From positions 372,001 to 436,000 of the forward strand of contig NZ_JAVDXN010000004.1 in the NCBI RefSeq assembly GCF_031457955.1: 64,000 nt of DNA, written 5' to 3'. Both the position numbers and the translations under genes were made by a program. Of the stretch, positions 50,653 to 60,394 are shown in pieces. The DNA comes from Mixta sp031457955. Its GTDB lineage: Bacteria; Pseudomonadota; Gammaproteobacteria; Enterobacterales; Enterobacteriaceae. Position 1 is the stretch's first letter. Every line of letters starts with the position of its first letter. Below the pieces are notes generated by a model. The model was given only the letters and a program-made list of their open reading frames with translations, did no database searches and had not been told where the DNA came from.

Positions 50653-53370
50653 CTACGCCACGCTCATCCCCATCAGGTGCAGTAAATGCTGCGCCTGCTG
50701 CACCGCTTCCTGCCGGTGCATCACGCCCAGTTTTTGATAGAGATTACGAATGTGCGTTTTGATGGTGGTTTGCGCCACTTCCAGTTCACCGGCGATTTGA
50801 TCGTTGCTGTAACCGGAATAGATCAGCCCCAGCACCTGCCATTCACGTTGCGTCAGCGGACTGGTGCGAATCAGTTCCGGCACCTGCGGGTGCGTCAGCA
50901 GACGACTGACAAAGCTTTCATCAAAGTGCGCAAACTTATGGCGATGATGCTGATTGATGTCGCGCAGAATACGCTGTGCCCGGTGCTGCTCCAGCTCCGG
51001 CAGCGTATGCAGCTGCAACAGTTGACGCAGCTGCTGCGCCATGTTTTCGCCTTCAATCACGAAGTGGCTGATAAAGCCGGTGCGGTTCGCCAGCGTTAGC
51101 GCCTCAATTAGCGCCTGTTGCGCTTCGCTTTTGCGCCCGGTTTGCCAGTAAAGCGCGTTTAACAACAGCAGATTACGATTCAGATCGCTGGTCAGCCGCA
51201 GACGCCGCGCGCTTTCATTCAGCTCATCCAGAACGACTTCCGCTTCATCATACTGACCCAGCAGAATCTGAACGCGTGCGATATTGCGCCACTGTCCCTG
51301 TAAAAAATGGTTATCGGCGGTGGCCGGTTTCGGCGTCAGCCGCAGCCAGTTAGCCGCCGCGACTTTATCATTGGTTAACTGCCAGTAAATCACGCGCGGC
51401 TTATCGGCATTGGTCACCCAGTCGCTGTGATACTGACCGTTGCCCAACAGGTTTTCGCAGCGGATCAAATGACGCCGCGCATTATCCAGATCGCCACGCG
51501 CCAACGCGCATTTTGCCAGCATCGCCAGGCACTGTAGCTGCTGCTGCGGCTGGAAATTAGCCAGCACCTCCAGCCCTAGCCTGGCCGTGGCTTCCGCCTC
51601 GTCGAGACGCGCCCATGACCAGAGCAGCTGCGAGCGAATGCGCAGCAGGAATTCATGCATCGGCAGCTGTTCCAGCCCCTCTTCATTAATCAGCGTAAAC
51701 GCCTTTTCCTGAATATCGTAAGCGGTTTGCAGAAAGCCCTGCGCCAGCAGAATCTCGCTCTGCTGCAACAGCGCCCAGAGCGCGTAATGACAGCTGTTAT
51801 AGTGACGCGCCATTTCATCGGTTTGCTGCATGGTCGCCAGCGCGGCCTCTAACTGGCCCTGACAGTGCAGCACTTCCCCTTTTACCGAGGTCGCGACAAT
51901 GCGGCTGTAGTAGTTTGCCAGCGGCAGGTTTGCCAGCGCCTGATTAGCCAGTCGCTCCGCCTCTTCAGGCTTGCCTGCGTTAATCGCCACCTGCGCGCGC
52001 AGCGCATCAAACTCCGCGCTGAGCACCGCATCAATAGCGATTTGCTGAAGCGTCATCTCTTCTTCGGCACGCGCCAGCAACAGGTTCACCTCGCCGTAGC
52101 GATGCTGACTTTGCGCCAGCCAGGCCTGCAACAGAATCAAACGAGGATTATCAACCAGCAGCTGCCACGGCAGCGCCTTTAATCCCTCTTCCAGCAGCGC
52201 CAGCTCGCTGTGGTTAAACAGCGACCAGGCGTGATGCAACAGGATATCGCGCAGCAGCTGAGTATCCTGCGCCGCCAGCGCATGATGAATGGCTTCACCG
52301 GCGAAGCCGAGCGCCATCCAGCCTTCTGCCGCCGCGCGATGCAGCTGATGCAGCTCGCTGCTTAGCTCCCACTGGCAGCGCTGGCGTAAAAAGGTGGCAA
52401 ACAGCGGGTGAAAATTAAACCATTTTCCGCTGTCATCCATGCGCTGCAAAAACAACCCCTGACGCTCGGTCTCTTCCAGCCGCAGCTGGGCGTTCTCTTC
52501 GCCGGTGAGGTGCGCAATCAGCATATCGTTCATTGAACGCAGCACGGAACTGCGCAGCAAAAAGTTGCGTGTCGCGCTGTCCACGCAGTCCAGCACCTCA
52601 TCCACCAGATAATCAGAAAGATGGCTGGCGTTAATGCCCGCCAGGCGCTGGGCAGATTGATGCGTGGGCGTATTGGACTGGCGCTCTGTCAAGGCGATCA
52701 GCTGTAGCGCGGTCGCCCAGCCTGCCACTTCATCGCACAGCCGCTGAGAATCATCTGCGCCAATCGGGCGTTGCAGACGGCAGTCGAAAAACTGCTTCGC
52801 CTCCTGCGGCGTAAAGGCCAGCGACTGGCTGTTAATTTCCAGCAGCTGTTCACGTACGCGCAGGTTAGCGATGCCCAGCGAGGGCAAATTACGCGACAGA
52901 ATAATCAGCGTCAGGTTCTCAGGCTGATGACGAATAAAAAAGCGCATCGCCTGGTGGATGGCATCGTTAGTCAGCAGATGATAATCGTCAATCACCAGAT
53001 AAAGCGGGCGATGCCACTCGGAAAGCTCCACGAACAGCTGGGAAAAAAGCGCGCTGAGGCTGGCGTACTGACGCTTTTGCGCCAGCGCTTCGCTACGCGC
53101 GCAGTGCCCGTCGGTTGCCTGCTGTATCGCCGCCATAAAATAGTTAGCAAAGCGTTCCGGGTAATTATCGCTTTCATCCAGCGAATACCAGCCGAGATCG
53201 CTTTTATCTGCTGCCCACTGCGCGACCAGCGTGGTTTTACCATAGCCAGCGGGGCTGCTAATCAGAGCTAAACGGTAGTGCGCAATGTTCGCAAGCCTGG
53301 CTATCAAACGCTCCCGAACAATGGTGTTCTGAAGCCGCAGAGGACGGCTGAGTTTCGATGGTATCAGCAT
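50653..53370 (-). CDS. malT: Maltose regulon transcriptional activator MalT
   Basis: 905 residues (E. coli 901). A STAND-class ATPase: P-loop SPAGYGKT at residues 39-46, the winged-helix and superhelical maltotriose sensor in the middle, and a C-terminal LuxR-type helix-turn-helix (SPLTQREWQVLGLIYSGYSN, QIAGELEVAQTTIKTHIRNL). Bound to maltotriose and ATP it activates malPQ and other mal operons. Divergent from malP across a shared 372-bp promoter region. Confidence 0.97.
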   Translation of the reverse strand: MLIPSKLSRPLRLQNTIVRERLIARLANIAHYRLALISSPAGYGKTTLVAQWAADKSDLGWYSLDESDNYPERFANYFMAAIQQATDGHCARSEALAQKRQYASLSALFSQLFVELSEWHRPLYLVIDDYHLLTNDAIHQAMRFFIRHQPENLTLIILSRNLPSLGIANLRVREQLLEINSQSLAFTPQEAKQFFDCRLQRPIGADDSQRLCDEVAGWATALQLIALTERQSNTPTHQSAQRLAGINASHLSDYLVDEVLDCVDSATRNFLLRSSVLRSMNDMLIAHLTGEENAQLRLEETERQGLFLQRMDDSGKWFNFHPLFATFLRQRCQWELSSELHQLHRAAAEGWMALGFAGEAIHHALAAQDTQLLRDILLHHAWSLFNHSELALLEEGLKALPWQLLVDNPRLILLQAWLAQSQHRYGEVNLLLARAEEEMTLQQIAIDAVLSAEFDALRAQVAINAGKPEEAERLANQALANLPLANYYSRIVATSVKGEVLHCQGQLEAALATMQQTDEMARHYNSCHYALWALLQQSEILLAQGFLQTAYDIQEKAFTLINEEGLEQLPMHEFLLRIRSQLLWSWARLDEAEATARLGLEVLANFQPQQQLQCLAMLAKCALARGDLDNARRHLIRCENLLGNGQYHSDWVTNADKPRVIYWQLTNDKVAAANWLRLTPKPATADNHFLQGQWRNIARVQILLGQYDEAEVVLDELNESARRLRLTSDLNRNLLLLNALYWQTGRKSEAQQALIEALTLANRTGFISHFVIEGENMAQQLRQLLQLHTLPELEQHRAQRILRDINQHHRHKFAHFDESFVSRLLTHPQVPELIRTSPLTQREWQVLGLIYSGYSNDQIAGELEVAQTTIKTHIRNLYQKLGVMHRQEAVQQAQHLLHLMGMSVA

Positions 53371-53742
53371 GGCGACACTTCACTGTGGTGAAAGAGATGG
53401 AAACAAAAGGAATTATTTTACGCTGTGTAATTAAATACTTTCTGTCCTGGCGCAGGCTAATGCAAGAACCACGGTCGACCAGTTCTCATTTAGTTGCACC
53501 TCATCACACTTCCTTCTAATTATTTGACGCTTTCTCGTACTAACACCAACGGATAGCGGTGAAGGGCGCGCTTTATTTGCGTATTGCGTCTTAAATTAAC
53601 CCGTCCGGGATCACAGTTTTGCCTACGCCCTGCAACTCCTCCCTGGCGAATTTAACTGCGGGAGGATGCCGCCGTCAGGGGTTAACGTCAGCATGGGTAT
53701 TAATTTTTTTGCGCAACCTTTTACTTAGCGGAAGAGACTCGT
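53371..53742. promoter_or_regulatory. malT-malP divergent promoter region with MalT-box-like sites
   Basis: 372 bp without genes. Two sites match the MalT box GGGGA(T/G)GAGG at 8 of 10: AGGGAGGAGT on the minus strand (53635-53644) and CGGGAGGATG on the plus strand (53659-53668), both placed to activate malP. A half CRP site TGTGATC occurs at about 53605-53615 on the minus strand. The matches are seen; function is inferred. Confidence 0.6.
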
Positions 53743-56148
53743 ATGTCGCAGCAAAAATTCAGTAAGGCACGTTTTGAGGCGGCGTTAACGCGCCAGTGGC
53801 AATACCTGGGGCTGAACAGCGCCAGCGAAATGACCCGACATCAGTGGTGGCAGGCGGTCAGCGCCGCGCTGGCCGAACTGCTGGCGGAGCAGCCGGTAGC
53901 GAAACCCGGCAAACAGCAGCGCCACGTCAACTATATTTCCATGGAGTTTTTGATCGGCCGTCTGACCGGCAATAACCTGATTAACCTCGGCTGGTATGAC
54001 GAAGTGAAAAACGTGCTGGCGCAGCAGGGCCTGGCGTTAAGCGATCTGCTGGAAGAGGAGGTGGATCCGGCGCTGGGCAACGGCGGTCTGGGGCGGCTGG
54101 CGGCCTGCTATCTTGATTCCATGGCGACGGTGGGGCAATCCGCCACCGGTTATGGGCTTAACTATCAGTACGGCCTGTTCCGTCAGTCATTCGACGACGG
54201 CCAGCAGCGCGAAGCGCCGGATGACTGGCAGCGCGCCAGCTATCCGTGGTTCCGTCATAATGCCGCGTTGAATGTCGACGTCGGCATCGGCGGTAAAGTA
54301 ATAAAAAACAGCGACGGCTCGCTGCGCTGGGAACCGGCGTTTACGTTACGCGGCGAAGCCTGGGATCTGCCGGTTATCGGCTACCGCAACGGCGTGGCGC
54401 AGCCGCTGCGTCTGTGGCAGGCGACGCATGCGCATCCGTTTGATTTGACCTTGTTTAACGACGGAAAATTCCTGCAGGCGGAGCAGCAGGGCATCGATGC
54501 GGCCAAACTGACGAAAGTGCTTTATCCCAACGATAACCATCAGGAAGGCAAGCGCCTGCGCCTGATGCAGCAATATTTCCAGTGCGCCTGCTCGGTGGCG
54601 GATATTCTGCGCCGCCATCATCAGGCGGGGCGCCAGCTGGCGGAGCTGCCCGATTATGAAGTTATTCAGCTCAACGATACGCATCCCACCATCGCCATTC
54701 CGGAGATGTTGCGCGTGCTGCTGGATGAGCATCAACTGAGCTGGGATGAGGCCTGGGAGATCACCAGCAATCTCTTCGCCTATACCAACCATACGCTGAT
54801 GCCGGAGGCGCTGGAGCGCTGGGATGAGCGCCTGGTACGCTCGCTGCTGCCGCGTCATTTCATGATTATCAAAGAGATCAACCAGCGCTTTAAAAAGCAG
54901 GTCAATAAGCAATGGCCTGGCGATGAGAAGGTCTGGGAGAAGGTGGCGGTGCTGTACGATAAACAGGTGCGCATGGCGAACCTGTGCGTGGTCAGCGGCT
55001 TTGCGGTTAACGGCGTCGCGGCGCTGCACTCCGATCTGGTGGTTAAAGATCTCTTCCCGGAATATCACCAGCTGTGGCCGCAAAAATTCCTCAACGTTAC
55101 CAACGGTATTACGCCGCGCCGCTGGCTGAAACAGTGCAACCCGGCGCTGGCCGGACTGATTGACGAGACGCTGGGCAACAGTAATTGGGTAACCGAGCTG
55201 GATGCGTTAAAAGCGCTGGAGCCGTACGCGGATGATAAAGCGTTCCGCCAGCGCTATCGCCAAATCAAAAATGACAATAAACAGCGCCTGACCGACTACA
55301 TTTATCAGGTCACAGGCATTGAGGTGAATCCTGACGCGCTGTTTGATGTGCAGATCAAACGCCTGCATGAATACAAGCGCCAGCACCTTGGGCTGCTGCA
55401 TATCCTGCACTGCTATCGTCAGCTGCGCGACAATCCGCAGCTGGATAAAGTCCCGCGCGTGTTCCTGTTTGGCGCCAAAGCCGCGCCCGGCTACTACCTG
55501 GCAAAAAATATTATCTATGCCATTAATAAAGTGGCGGAGGTGATCAACAACGATCCGTTGATCGGCGATCGGCTGAAAGTGGTGTTTATCCCTGATTACC
55601 GTATTACCGTTGCAGAACTGATGATCCCGGCGGCGGATCTCTCCGAGCAGATCTCTACCGCAGGCTATGAGGCGTCCGGCACTGGCAACATGAAGCTGGC
55701 GCTTAACGGCGCGCTGACCATCGGCACGCTGGATGGCGCTAACGTGGAAATTGCCGAGCAGGTTGGCGAAGAGAATATTTTCATTTTCGGTAACACCGTT
55801 GATGAAGTGAAAGCATTAAAGGCCAACGGCTACGATCCGAAAAAGCTGCGGAAGAAAGATAAGCACCTCAACGGTTTGCTGAAAGAGATGGAGAAAGGCC
55901 ATTTCAGCGACGGCGATAAACATGCTTTTGAACTGCTGCTGGAGAGCCTGACCAAAAATGGCGATCCGTGGCTGGTGCTGGCAGATTTCGCCGACTACAT
56001 CGCCGCGCAGGAGCGCGTTGAAGCGCTGTGGCGCGATAAGGAAGCCTGGACGCGTACCGCGATTCTTAATACGGCGCGTACCGGTATGTTCAGTTCTGAC
56101 CGCTCCATTCGTGACTATCAACAGCGTATCTGGCAGAGCAAGCGTTAA
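53743..56148 (+). CDS. malP: Maltodextrin phosphorylase MalP
   Basis: 801 residues (E. coli 797). PLP-dependent GT35 enzyme releasing glucose-1-phosphate from linear maltodextrins. Motifs: VNYISMEFLIGRLTGNNLIN, LGNGGLGRLAACYLDSMATV and the PLP lysine in EASGTGNMKLALNGAL. It is shorter than GlgP and lacks its regulatory differences. Start follows GCGGAAGAGACTCGT. Operon with malQ, 50 bp downstream. Confidence 0.96.
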   Translation: MSQQKFSKARFEAALTRQWQYLGLNSASEMTRHQWWQAVSAALAELLAEQPVAKPGKQQRHVNYISMEFLIGRLTGNNLINLGWYDEVKNVLAQQGLALSDLLEEEVDPALGNGGLGRLAACYLDSMATVGQSATGYGLNYQYGLFRQSFDDGQQREAPDDWQRASYPWFRHNAALNVDVGIGGKVIKNSDGSLRWEPAFTLRGEAWDLPVIGYRNGVAQPLRLWQATHAHPFDLTLFNDGKFLQAEQQGIDAAKLTKVLYPNDNHQEGKRLRLMQQYFQCACSVADILRRHHQAGRQLAELPDYEVIQLNDTHPTIAIPEMLRVLLDEHQLSWDEAWEITSNLFAYTNHTLMPEALERWDERLVRSLLPRHFMIIKEINQRFKKQVNKQWPGDEKVWEKVAVLYDKQVRMANLCVVSGFAVNGVAALHSDLVVKDLFPEYHQLWPQKFLNVTNGITPRRWLKQCNPALAGLIDETLGNSNWVTELDALKALEPYADDKAFRQRYRQIKNDNKQRLTDYIYQVTGIEVNPDALFDVQIKRLHEYKRQHLGLLHILHCYRQLRDNPQLDKVPRVFLFGAKAAPGYYLAKNIIYAINKVAEVINNDPLIGDRLKVVFIPDYRITVAELMIPAADLSEQISTAGYEASGTGNMKLALNGALTIGTLDGANVEIAEQVGEENIFIFGNTVDEVKALKANGYDPKKLRKKDKHLNGLLKEMEKGHFSDGDKHAFELLLESLTKNGDPWLVLADFADYIAAQERVEALWRDKEAWTRTAILNTARTGMFSSDRSIRDYQQRIWQSKR

Positions 56149-56198
56149 GGGCGAGCGGCGCAGGCCGCTCTGGACAGAAGACGGATTCAGGAAGCGTT

Positions 56199-58277
56199 AT
56201 GGATTTAACTCAGCTTGAGAAGCATGCCAGCGCGGCCGGGATTGCTGCCAGCTATATCAATGCCAAAGGGGAGCCGGAAGCGATCAATGCGGAAACCCGA
56301 CAGCTGCTGCTGGAGGCGATGGGATTTCCGCGCGCGGCCAGTAAAGCGCCGCTTCCGCCGGTGAAGGTGTTTAGCGGACGCCAAAAGCGCGAGATTACCG
56401 CAGGCGGCCGTGGACAGTTTCACTGGCAGCTACAGACCGAGCAGGGCAAAACGTATCAGGGCGAAGCGCAGGGCGGTGAGGCGTTCGCTCTGCCGCCGCG
56501 CCTGCCGCAGGGTTATCATCAGCTGACGCTGACGCAGGGCAAAAAGCAGTGGGCCAGTCGGATCATCATTGCGCCGCAGCGCTGCTATGAACCGCAGCCA
56601 CTGCTGGAGGGCGGCAAACTGTGGGGCGCCTGTGTCCAGCTCTATACGCTGCGCTCCGCCCGTAACTGGGGCATCGGGGATTTCGGCGATTTAAGCGAGA
56701 TGCTGATGCAGATTGCCGATCGCGGCGGGGATTTTATCGGCCTTAATCCGATTCATTCGCTCTATCCCGCCAGCCCGGAAAGCGCCAGCCCTTACAGCCC
56801 CTCGTCGCGCCGCTGGATGAATATCATCTATATCGACGTCGAGCGCGTACCCGATTTTCAGGAGAGCGCCGCAGCGCAGCGCTGGTGGAAAAAGAAAGAG
56901 ACGCAGCGTCGGGTTGAAGCGGCGCGTCAGGCGGATTGGGTGGATTACCGCGCGGTTAACCAGCTGAAAATCGAAGGCTTGCGGCTGGCGTGGGCGCAGT
57001 TTTCCACGCGTGACGAACAGGATGCCACGCGACGTCACTTTAATGATTTTGTCAGCACCGGCGGCGAGAGCCTCTACAGCCAGGCGGCGTACGATGCGCT
57101 GCATGCCGCGATGTTGCAGGAAGATGCGCAGCGCTGGGGCTGGCCGGTTTGGCCGGAAGCGTATCGTCAGGCGCAGAACGAGGCGGTACAGCAGTTCTGC
57201 CGCGACAATGAAGATGAGGTTAATTTCTGGCTGTGGCTGCAATGGCTGGCTAACCGCCAGTTTGACGAATGCTGGCAGGTTTGCCAGCAGCGCGGCATGT
57301 CGGTAGGGCTGTACCGCGATTTGGCGGTTGGCGTCGCAGAAGGCGGAGCGGAAACCTGGTGCGATCCCGATCTCTACTGTCTGAAAGCCTCGGTTGGCGC
57401 GCCGCCCGATATTCTGGGGCCGCTGGGGCAGAACTGGGGATTGCCGCCGATGGATCCGCACGTGATGACGGCGCGCGCCTATCAGCCGTTTATTGAGATG
57501 CTGCGCGCTAATATGGCCAGCTGCGGCGCGTTGCGCATCGATCATGTGATGTCGATGCTGCGCCTGTGGTGGATCCCGTATGGGATGACGGCCAATCACG
57601 GCGCCTATATCTCTTATCCGGTTGACGATCTGCTGGCGATTCTGGCGCTGGAGAGTCAGCGCAATCGCTGTATGGTGATCGGCGAAGATCTGGGCACCGT
57701 GCCGCAGGAGATCATCGGCAAGCTGCGTCGCAGCGGCATCTACTCGTGGAAGGTGCTCTATTTCGAGCAGGAGAGCGCCGATCGTTATCGCGCGCCGCAG
57801 GCGTGGCCGCGTCAGTCAATGGCCAGCGCCAGCACGCACGATTTGCCGACGCTGCGTGGTTTCTGGAGCGCGGGCGATCTGACGCTGGGCGAGAAGCTGG
57901 GCCTTTATCCTGACAAAGTAGTGCTGAAAGGGCTGTTTGAGAACCGCGAACGGCAGAAGCAGGCGCTGCTGAGCGCACTGCATGAGCAAGGCTGCGTACC
58001 GAAGAAGCTGGGCAAACGTGCGGAAAAACTGGCGATGTCGCCGGAACTGAACCGTGGAATGCAGCGTTATATTGCCGATAGCGGTAGCGCATTGTTGGGC
58101 TTACAGCCGGAAGACTGGCTGGATATGGCGCAGCCGGTCAATGTGCCGGGCACGGTCGATCAATATCCCAACTGGCGGCGCAAGCTAAGCCATACGCTGG
58201 ACGAGATGTTTAGCGATGAACGCGTTAATCAGCTGATTAAGGATCTGGATCGACGGCGCAAAGCTAAAGGTGGTTAA
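56199..58277 (+). CDS. malQ: 4-alpha-glucanotransferase (amylomaltase) MalQ
   Basis: 692 residues (E. coli 694). GH77 enzyme that disproportionates maltodextrins so that MalP can use them. Family motifs: YTLRSARNWGIGDFGDL, SPYSPSSRRWMNIIYID, CGALRIDHVMSMLRLWWIP, VIGEDLGTVP and ASTHDLPTLRGFW with the catalytic Asp and Glu. Second gene of malPQ, followed by a clear terminator. Confidence 0.96.
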   Translation: MDLTQLEKHASAAGIAASYINAKGEPEAINAETRQLLLEAMGFPRAASKAPLPPVKVFSGRQKREITAGGRGQFHWQLQTEQGKTYQGEAQGGEAFALPPRLPQGYHQLTLTQGKKQWASRIIIAPQRCYEPQPLLEGGKLWGACVQLYTLRSARNWGIGDFGDLSEMLMQIADRGGDFIGLNPIHSLYPASPESASPYSPSSRRWMNIIYIDVERVPDFQESAAAQRWWKKKETQRRVEAARQADWVDYRAVNQLKIEGLRLAWAQFSTRDEQDATRRHFNDFVSTGGESLYSQAAYDALHAAMLQEDAQRWGWPVWPEAYRQAQNEAVQQFCRDNEDEVNFWLWLQWLANRQFDECWQVCQQRGMSVGLYRDLAVGVAEGGAETWCDPDLYCLKASVGAPPDILGPLGQNWGLPPMDPHVMTARAYQPFIEMLRANMASCGALRIDHVMSMLRLWWIPYGMTANHGAYISYPVDDLLAILALESQRNRCMVIGEDLGTVPQEIIGKLRRSGIYSWKVLYFEQESADRYRAPQAWPRQSMASASTHDLPTLRGFWSAGDLTLGEKLGLYPDKVVLKGLFENRERQKQALLSALHEQGCVPKKLGKRAEKLAMSPELNRGMQRYIADSGSALLGLQPEDWLDMAQPVNVPGTVDQYPNWRRKLSHTLDEMFSDERVNQLIKDLDRRRKAKGG

Positions 58278-58285
58278 CCATCAAG

Positions 58286-58321
58286 CCCGACCGGTCAGAT
58301 AAAGGCGGTCGGGTATTTTTT
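58286..58321 (+). terminator. malPQ terminator
   Basis: An 8-bp stem CCCGACCG / CGGTCGGG, then TA and six T residues, 9 bp after the malQ stop. Confidence 0.88.
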
Positions 58322-58366
58322 ACGGGCGCCGCCCGAGCACAGCATGATTATCATGCCAGTAAAGCG

Positions 58367-58864
58367 TTATGAGTCCGGGACCAGATCCCAGTAGCCATTA
58401 GCTGTTTTTACCCTTTTTAATTTAATAATATGGCCATCGGCATAGCGAAGATAGGCTGAATTGCCAAAGGCGAATCGGGTATTGCCCTCACGGTTGCGGC
58501 CAACCGTTAACAGTATCTCTTTGACGATGCAGTTTTCAGGGGGAGGCACATCATCAAAACAGAGCATATCGTTCTCATCCTCTTTCTGGTAGCCGTCGCC
58601 AAAAGCAAAAACGGTAAAGTTGGTTGGCCCGCCCGCCTCTTCAGGGGGAATATGATATTTTTCCCGGATGGCGTTCTCGTTTTTCAGCCACCAGTTAATC
58701 GCCGATGACGCGGTAACAGGTAAGTGATCGACTAATACTTCAGCACTGTACCGGTCATGATGCGCGCTAATAATATTAACGCGTCGGTTATCCAGGTAAA
58801 GATAAATACCCATAGCCGCCATCAAGATGAAAATGAGGAAGTAAAATGATTTTTTTCTGCTCAT
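58367..58864 (-). CDS. DUF943 family protein, possible immunity protein
   Basis: 165 residues. An N-terminal membrane anchor (about residues 5-24) is followed by a soluble domain with two conserved cysteines (MLCFDDVPPPENC) as in DUF943 proteins, which are common in Enterobacterales and often encoded beside toxin or effector genes. Function is not established. It overlaps the DUF3289 gene by 4 bp (ATGA), so the two are co-translated. A role as partner or immunity protein is inferred from this pairing. Confidence 0.72.
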   Translation of the reverse strand: MSRKKSFYFLIFILMAAMGIYLYLDNRRVNIISAHHDRYSAEVLVDHLPVTASSAINWWLKNENAIREKYHIPPEEAGGPTNFTVFAFGDGYQKEDENDMLCFDDVPPPENCIVKEILLTVGRNREGNTRFAFGNSAYLRYADGHIIKLKRVKTANGYWDLVPDS

Positions 58865-59709
58865 GGGCGATCTCCCTCGATAGATATTGTCGCTTCCATA
58901 TTGGTTAAGAAGGGGCGGAATCCAAATTTATCAAAGCGCTGTAGAATAAACCATATCCTGAAAAACTGGAATTGCTTAAATTTAATCTTCTGAATATCGT
59001 CAACGTCCAGGCCGAAATGATCCTGCCCGGTATACTTTACTTGCGCGCGCCAGCCTTTTTTACTGATTTCCAGATTTAATAAATCGATGCGTGTAGCGTA
59101 GACGTCATGTATGGTGATAGCTAAGCCATTAATTTTATCCAGTATTATTGAGTCAAACTTTGGTAAAATCCTGTCTTTAATCTGCTTCGATATAAATGGG
59201 ATACTATCTAATGGTAAAACACTATTTTCGTAATCGATACGCGTACTTATCTCCTCCCGAATGGCGGTTAATGTACTATTTTCAGTAGTATCATTAATAA
59301 TTTGATTTTTATAGGCCGCGTCAAGCTGCATATCAGTAAATGGCATACCTGTACCACGCTGGAAATGTTGAAGCATTCGATTGATAAGATACTTCCAGGG
59401 GCCTACGCATGCAAAGGGCAATGAGGTAACCTGCATCTCTTCAAATAGTAGCCTGGCGCACTGTTGCGCGCTGAGCGTGGCGCTGTGTCTGCTGCCGCTA
59501 TGTGCGCCGAAAAATCGTGACTGGGGATTATCAAAAGCCGTTAAGCGGGTCATGGTCCAGGGATCGATGACATTAGAGATATTGGTCAGCCGCAACTCTT
59601 TTTTAAGACGCGCTGCGGTTATATCGCCATACCGCATATCATCTGTCCCGTAGTCATTAAATTGATGGTTTGTGATATAAAGATTGTGCGGGAAGGTGAG
59701 TTTATTCAT
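58861..59709 (-). CDS. DUF3289 family protein, possible effector
   Basis: 282 residues without signal peptide or membrane segment. The region from about 25 to 215 fits DUF3289 (DIPWTMTRLTAFDNP-like: NVIDPWTMTRLTAFDNPQSR; MLQHFQRGTGMPFTDMQLDA; HDVYATRIDLLNLE). Such domains occur in enterobacterial proteins linked with type VI secretion and polymorphic toxins, but activity is unknown. The ATG at 59709 follows AAGGAGTCAGTAAC; an upstream ATG adds 20 residues without support. Together with DUF943 it replaces gntT of the E. coli order. Confidence 0.7.
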   Translation of the reverse strand: MNKLTFPHNLYITNHQFNDYGTDDMRYGDITAARLKKELRLTNISNVIDPWTMTRLTAFDNPQSRFFGAHSGSRHSATLSAQQCARLLFEEMQVTSLPFACVGPWKYLINRMLQHFQRGTGMPFTDMQLDAAYKNQIINDTTENSTLTAIREEISTRIDYENSVLPLDSIPFISKQIKDRILPKFDSIILDKINGLAITIHDVYATRIDLLNLEISKKGWRAQVKYTGQDHFGLDVDDIQKIKFKQFQFFRIWFILQRFDKFGFRPFLTNMEATISIEGDRP

Positions 59710-59898
59710 GTTACTGACTCCTTGTAAGCAACGATCCCGGACTCTTCCAGTTGAGTCCTTATTTAACAACGGCGAGGGTAGCGGTAATAACCATAAGTTA
59801 AATGCAAAAAATTTAAAAGAACATTTTTTCGCTTGTTGAGTCGCGTAGGTTTTTTACTGTAACGCTTACCGTTAATTAATCAGCGTAAGGACGAGTTT

Positions 59899-60249
59899 AT
59901 GCAAAGGAAAATAATTTTTGTTAATAACTCAAGCCCGATGTTAGGAAGAGCGCCGCCAGTAACAAGTGCCATATTCTCATGGCTGCGTGAAAAAAGTTAT
60001 ATTCAAACGTTGCAAGAACACCTTAAAAGAGACGCTTATTGCTGGGAAGTGGAACCGGATAGTTCCGACGCGAATATTGATCAAATAAAAAAGTATGCAA
60101 ACATAATCGTTTGTGCGCCGGGATTACAGTGGCAGTTTTTTATTGATGATTTTGATAAAAACAGAATCATTTATTTATCTACAATGGAATACGCAACAAA
60201 TAACATTAAAAGAGTTTGCAAGCTAATTAATTCAATAGAGAGGCGATAG
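59899..60249 (+). CDS. Hypothetical protein, weakly PTS IIB-like
   Basis: 116 residues, not recognised. It has an alpha/beta look: an opening strand (RKIIFVNNSSPMLG), a helix, a strand IIVCAPGLQWQF and a C-terminal helix (NNIKRVCKLINSIERR). The order recalls lactose/cellobiose-type PTS IIB domains, but the phosphorylated Cys loop is absent. AT-rich compared with nfuA. Ribosome site AAGGACGAGTTT precedes the ATG. Confidence 0.5.
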   Translation: MQRKIIFVNNSSPMLGRAPPVTSAIFSWLREKSYIQTLQEHLKRDAYCWEVEPDSSDANIDQIKKYANIIVCAPGLQWQFFIDDFDKNRIIYLSTMEYATNNIKRVCKLINSIERR

Positions 60250-60326
60250 CGAGCCACAGGCATGATTAACGTTGAGAAAATGGAAAGTTAAAGCGCAAGC
60301 AATACCGGATTATTGCATTGAATAAT

Positions 60327-60352
60327 AAAGGCGGCCTGAAAGCCGCCTTTTA
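60327..60352. terminator. Bidirectional terminator
   Basis: AAAGGCGGC / GCCGCCTTT, 9 bp with a CTGAAA loop and A/T flanks on both sides. It separates the orphan gene at 59899 from the convergent nfuA. Confidence 0.88.
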
Positions 60353-60394
60353 TCACGTTACGTTCTCTGCCGCAGGCAGACCAACGCAGCACGC

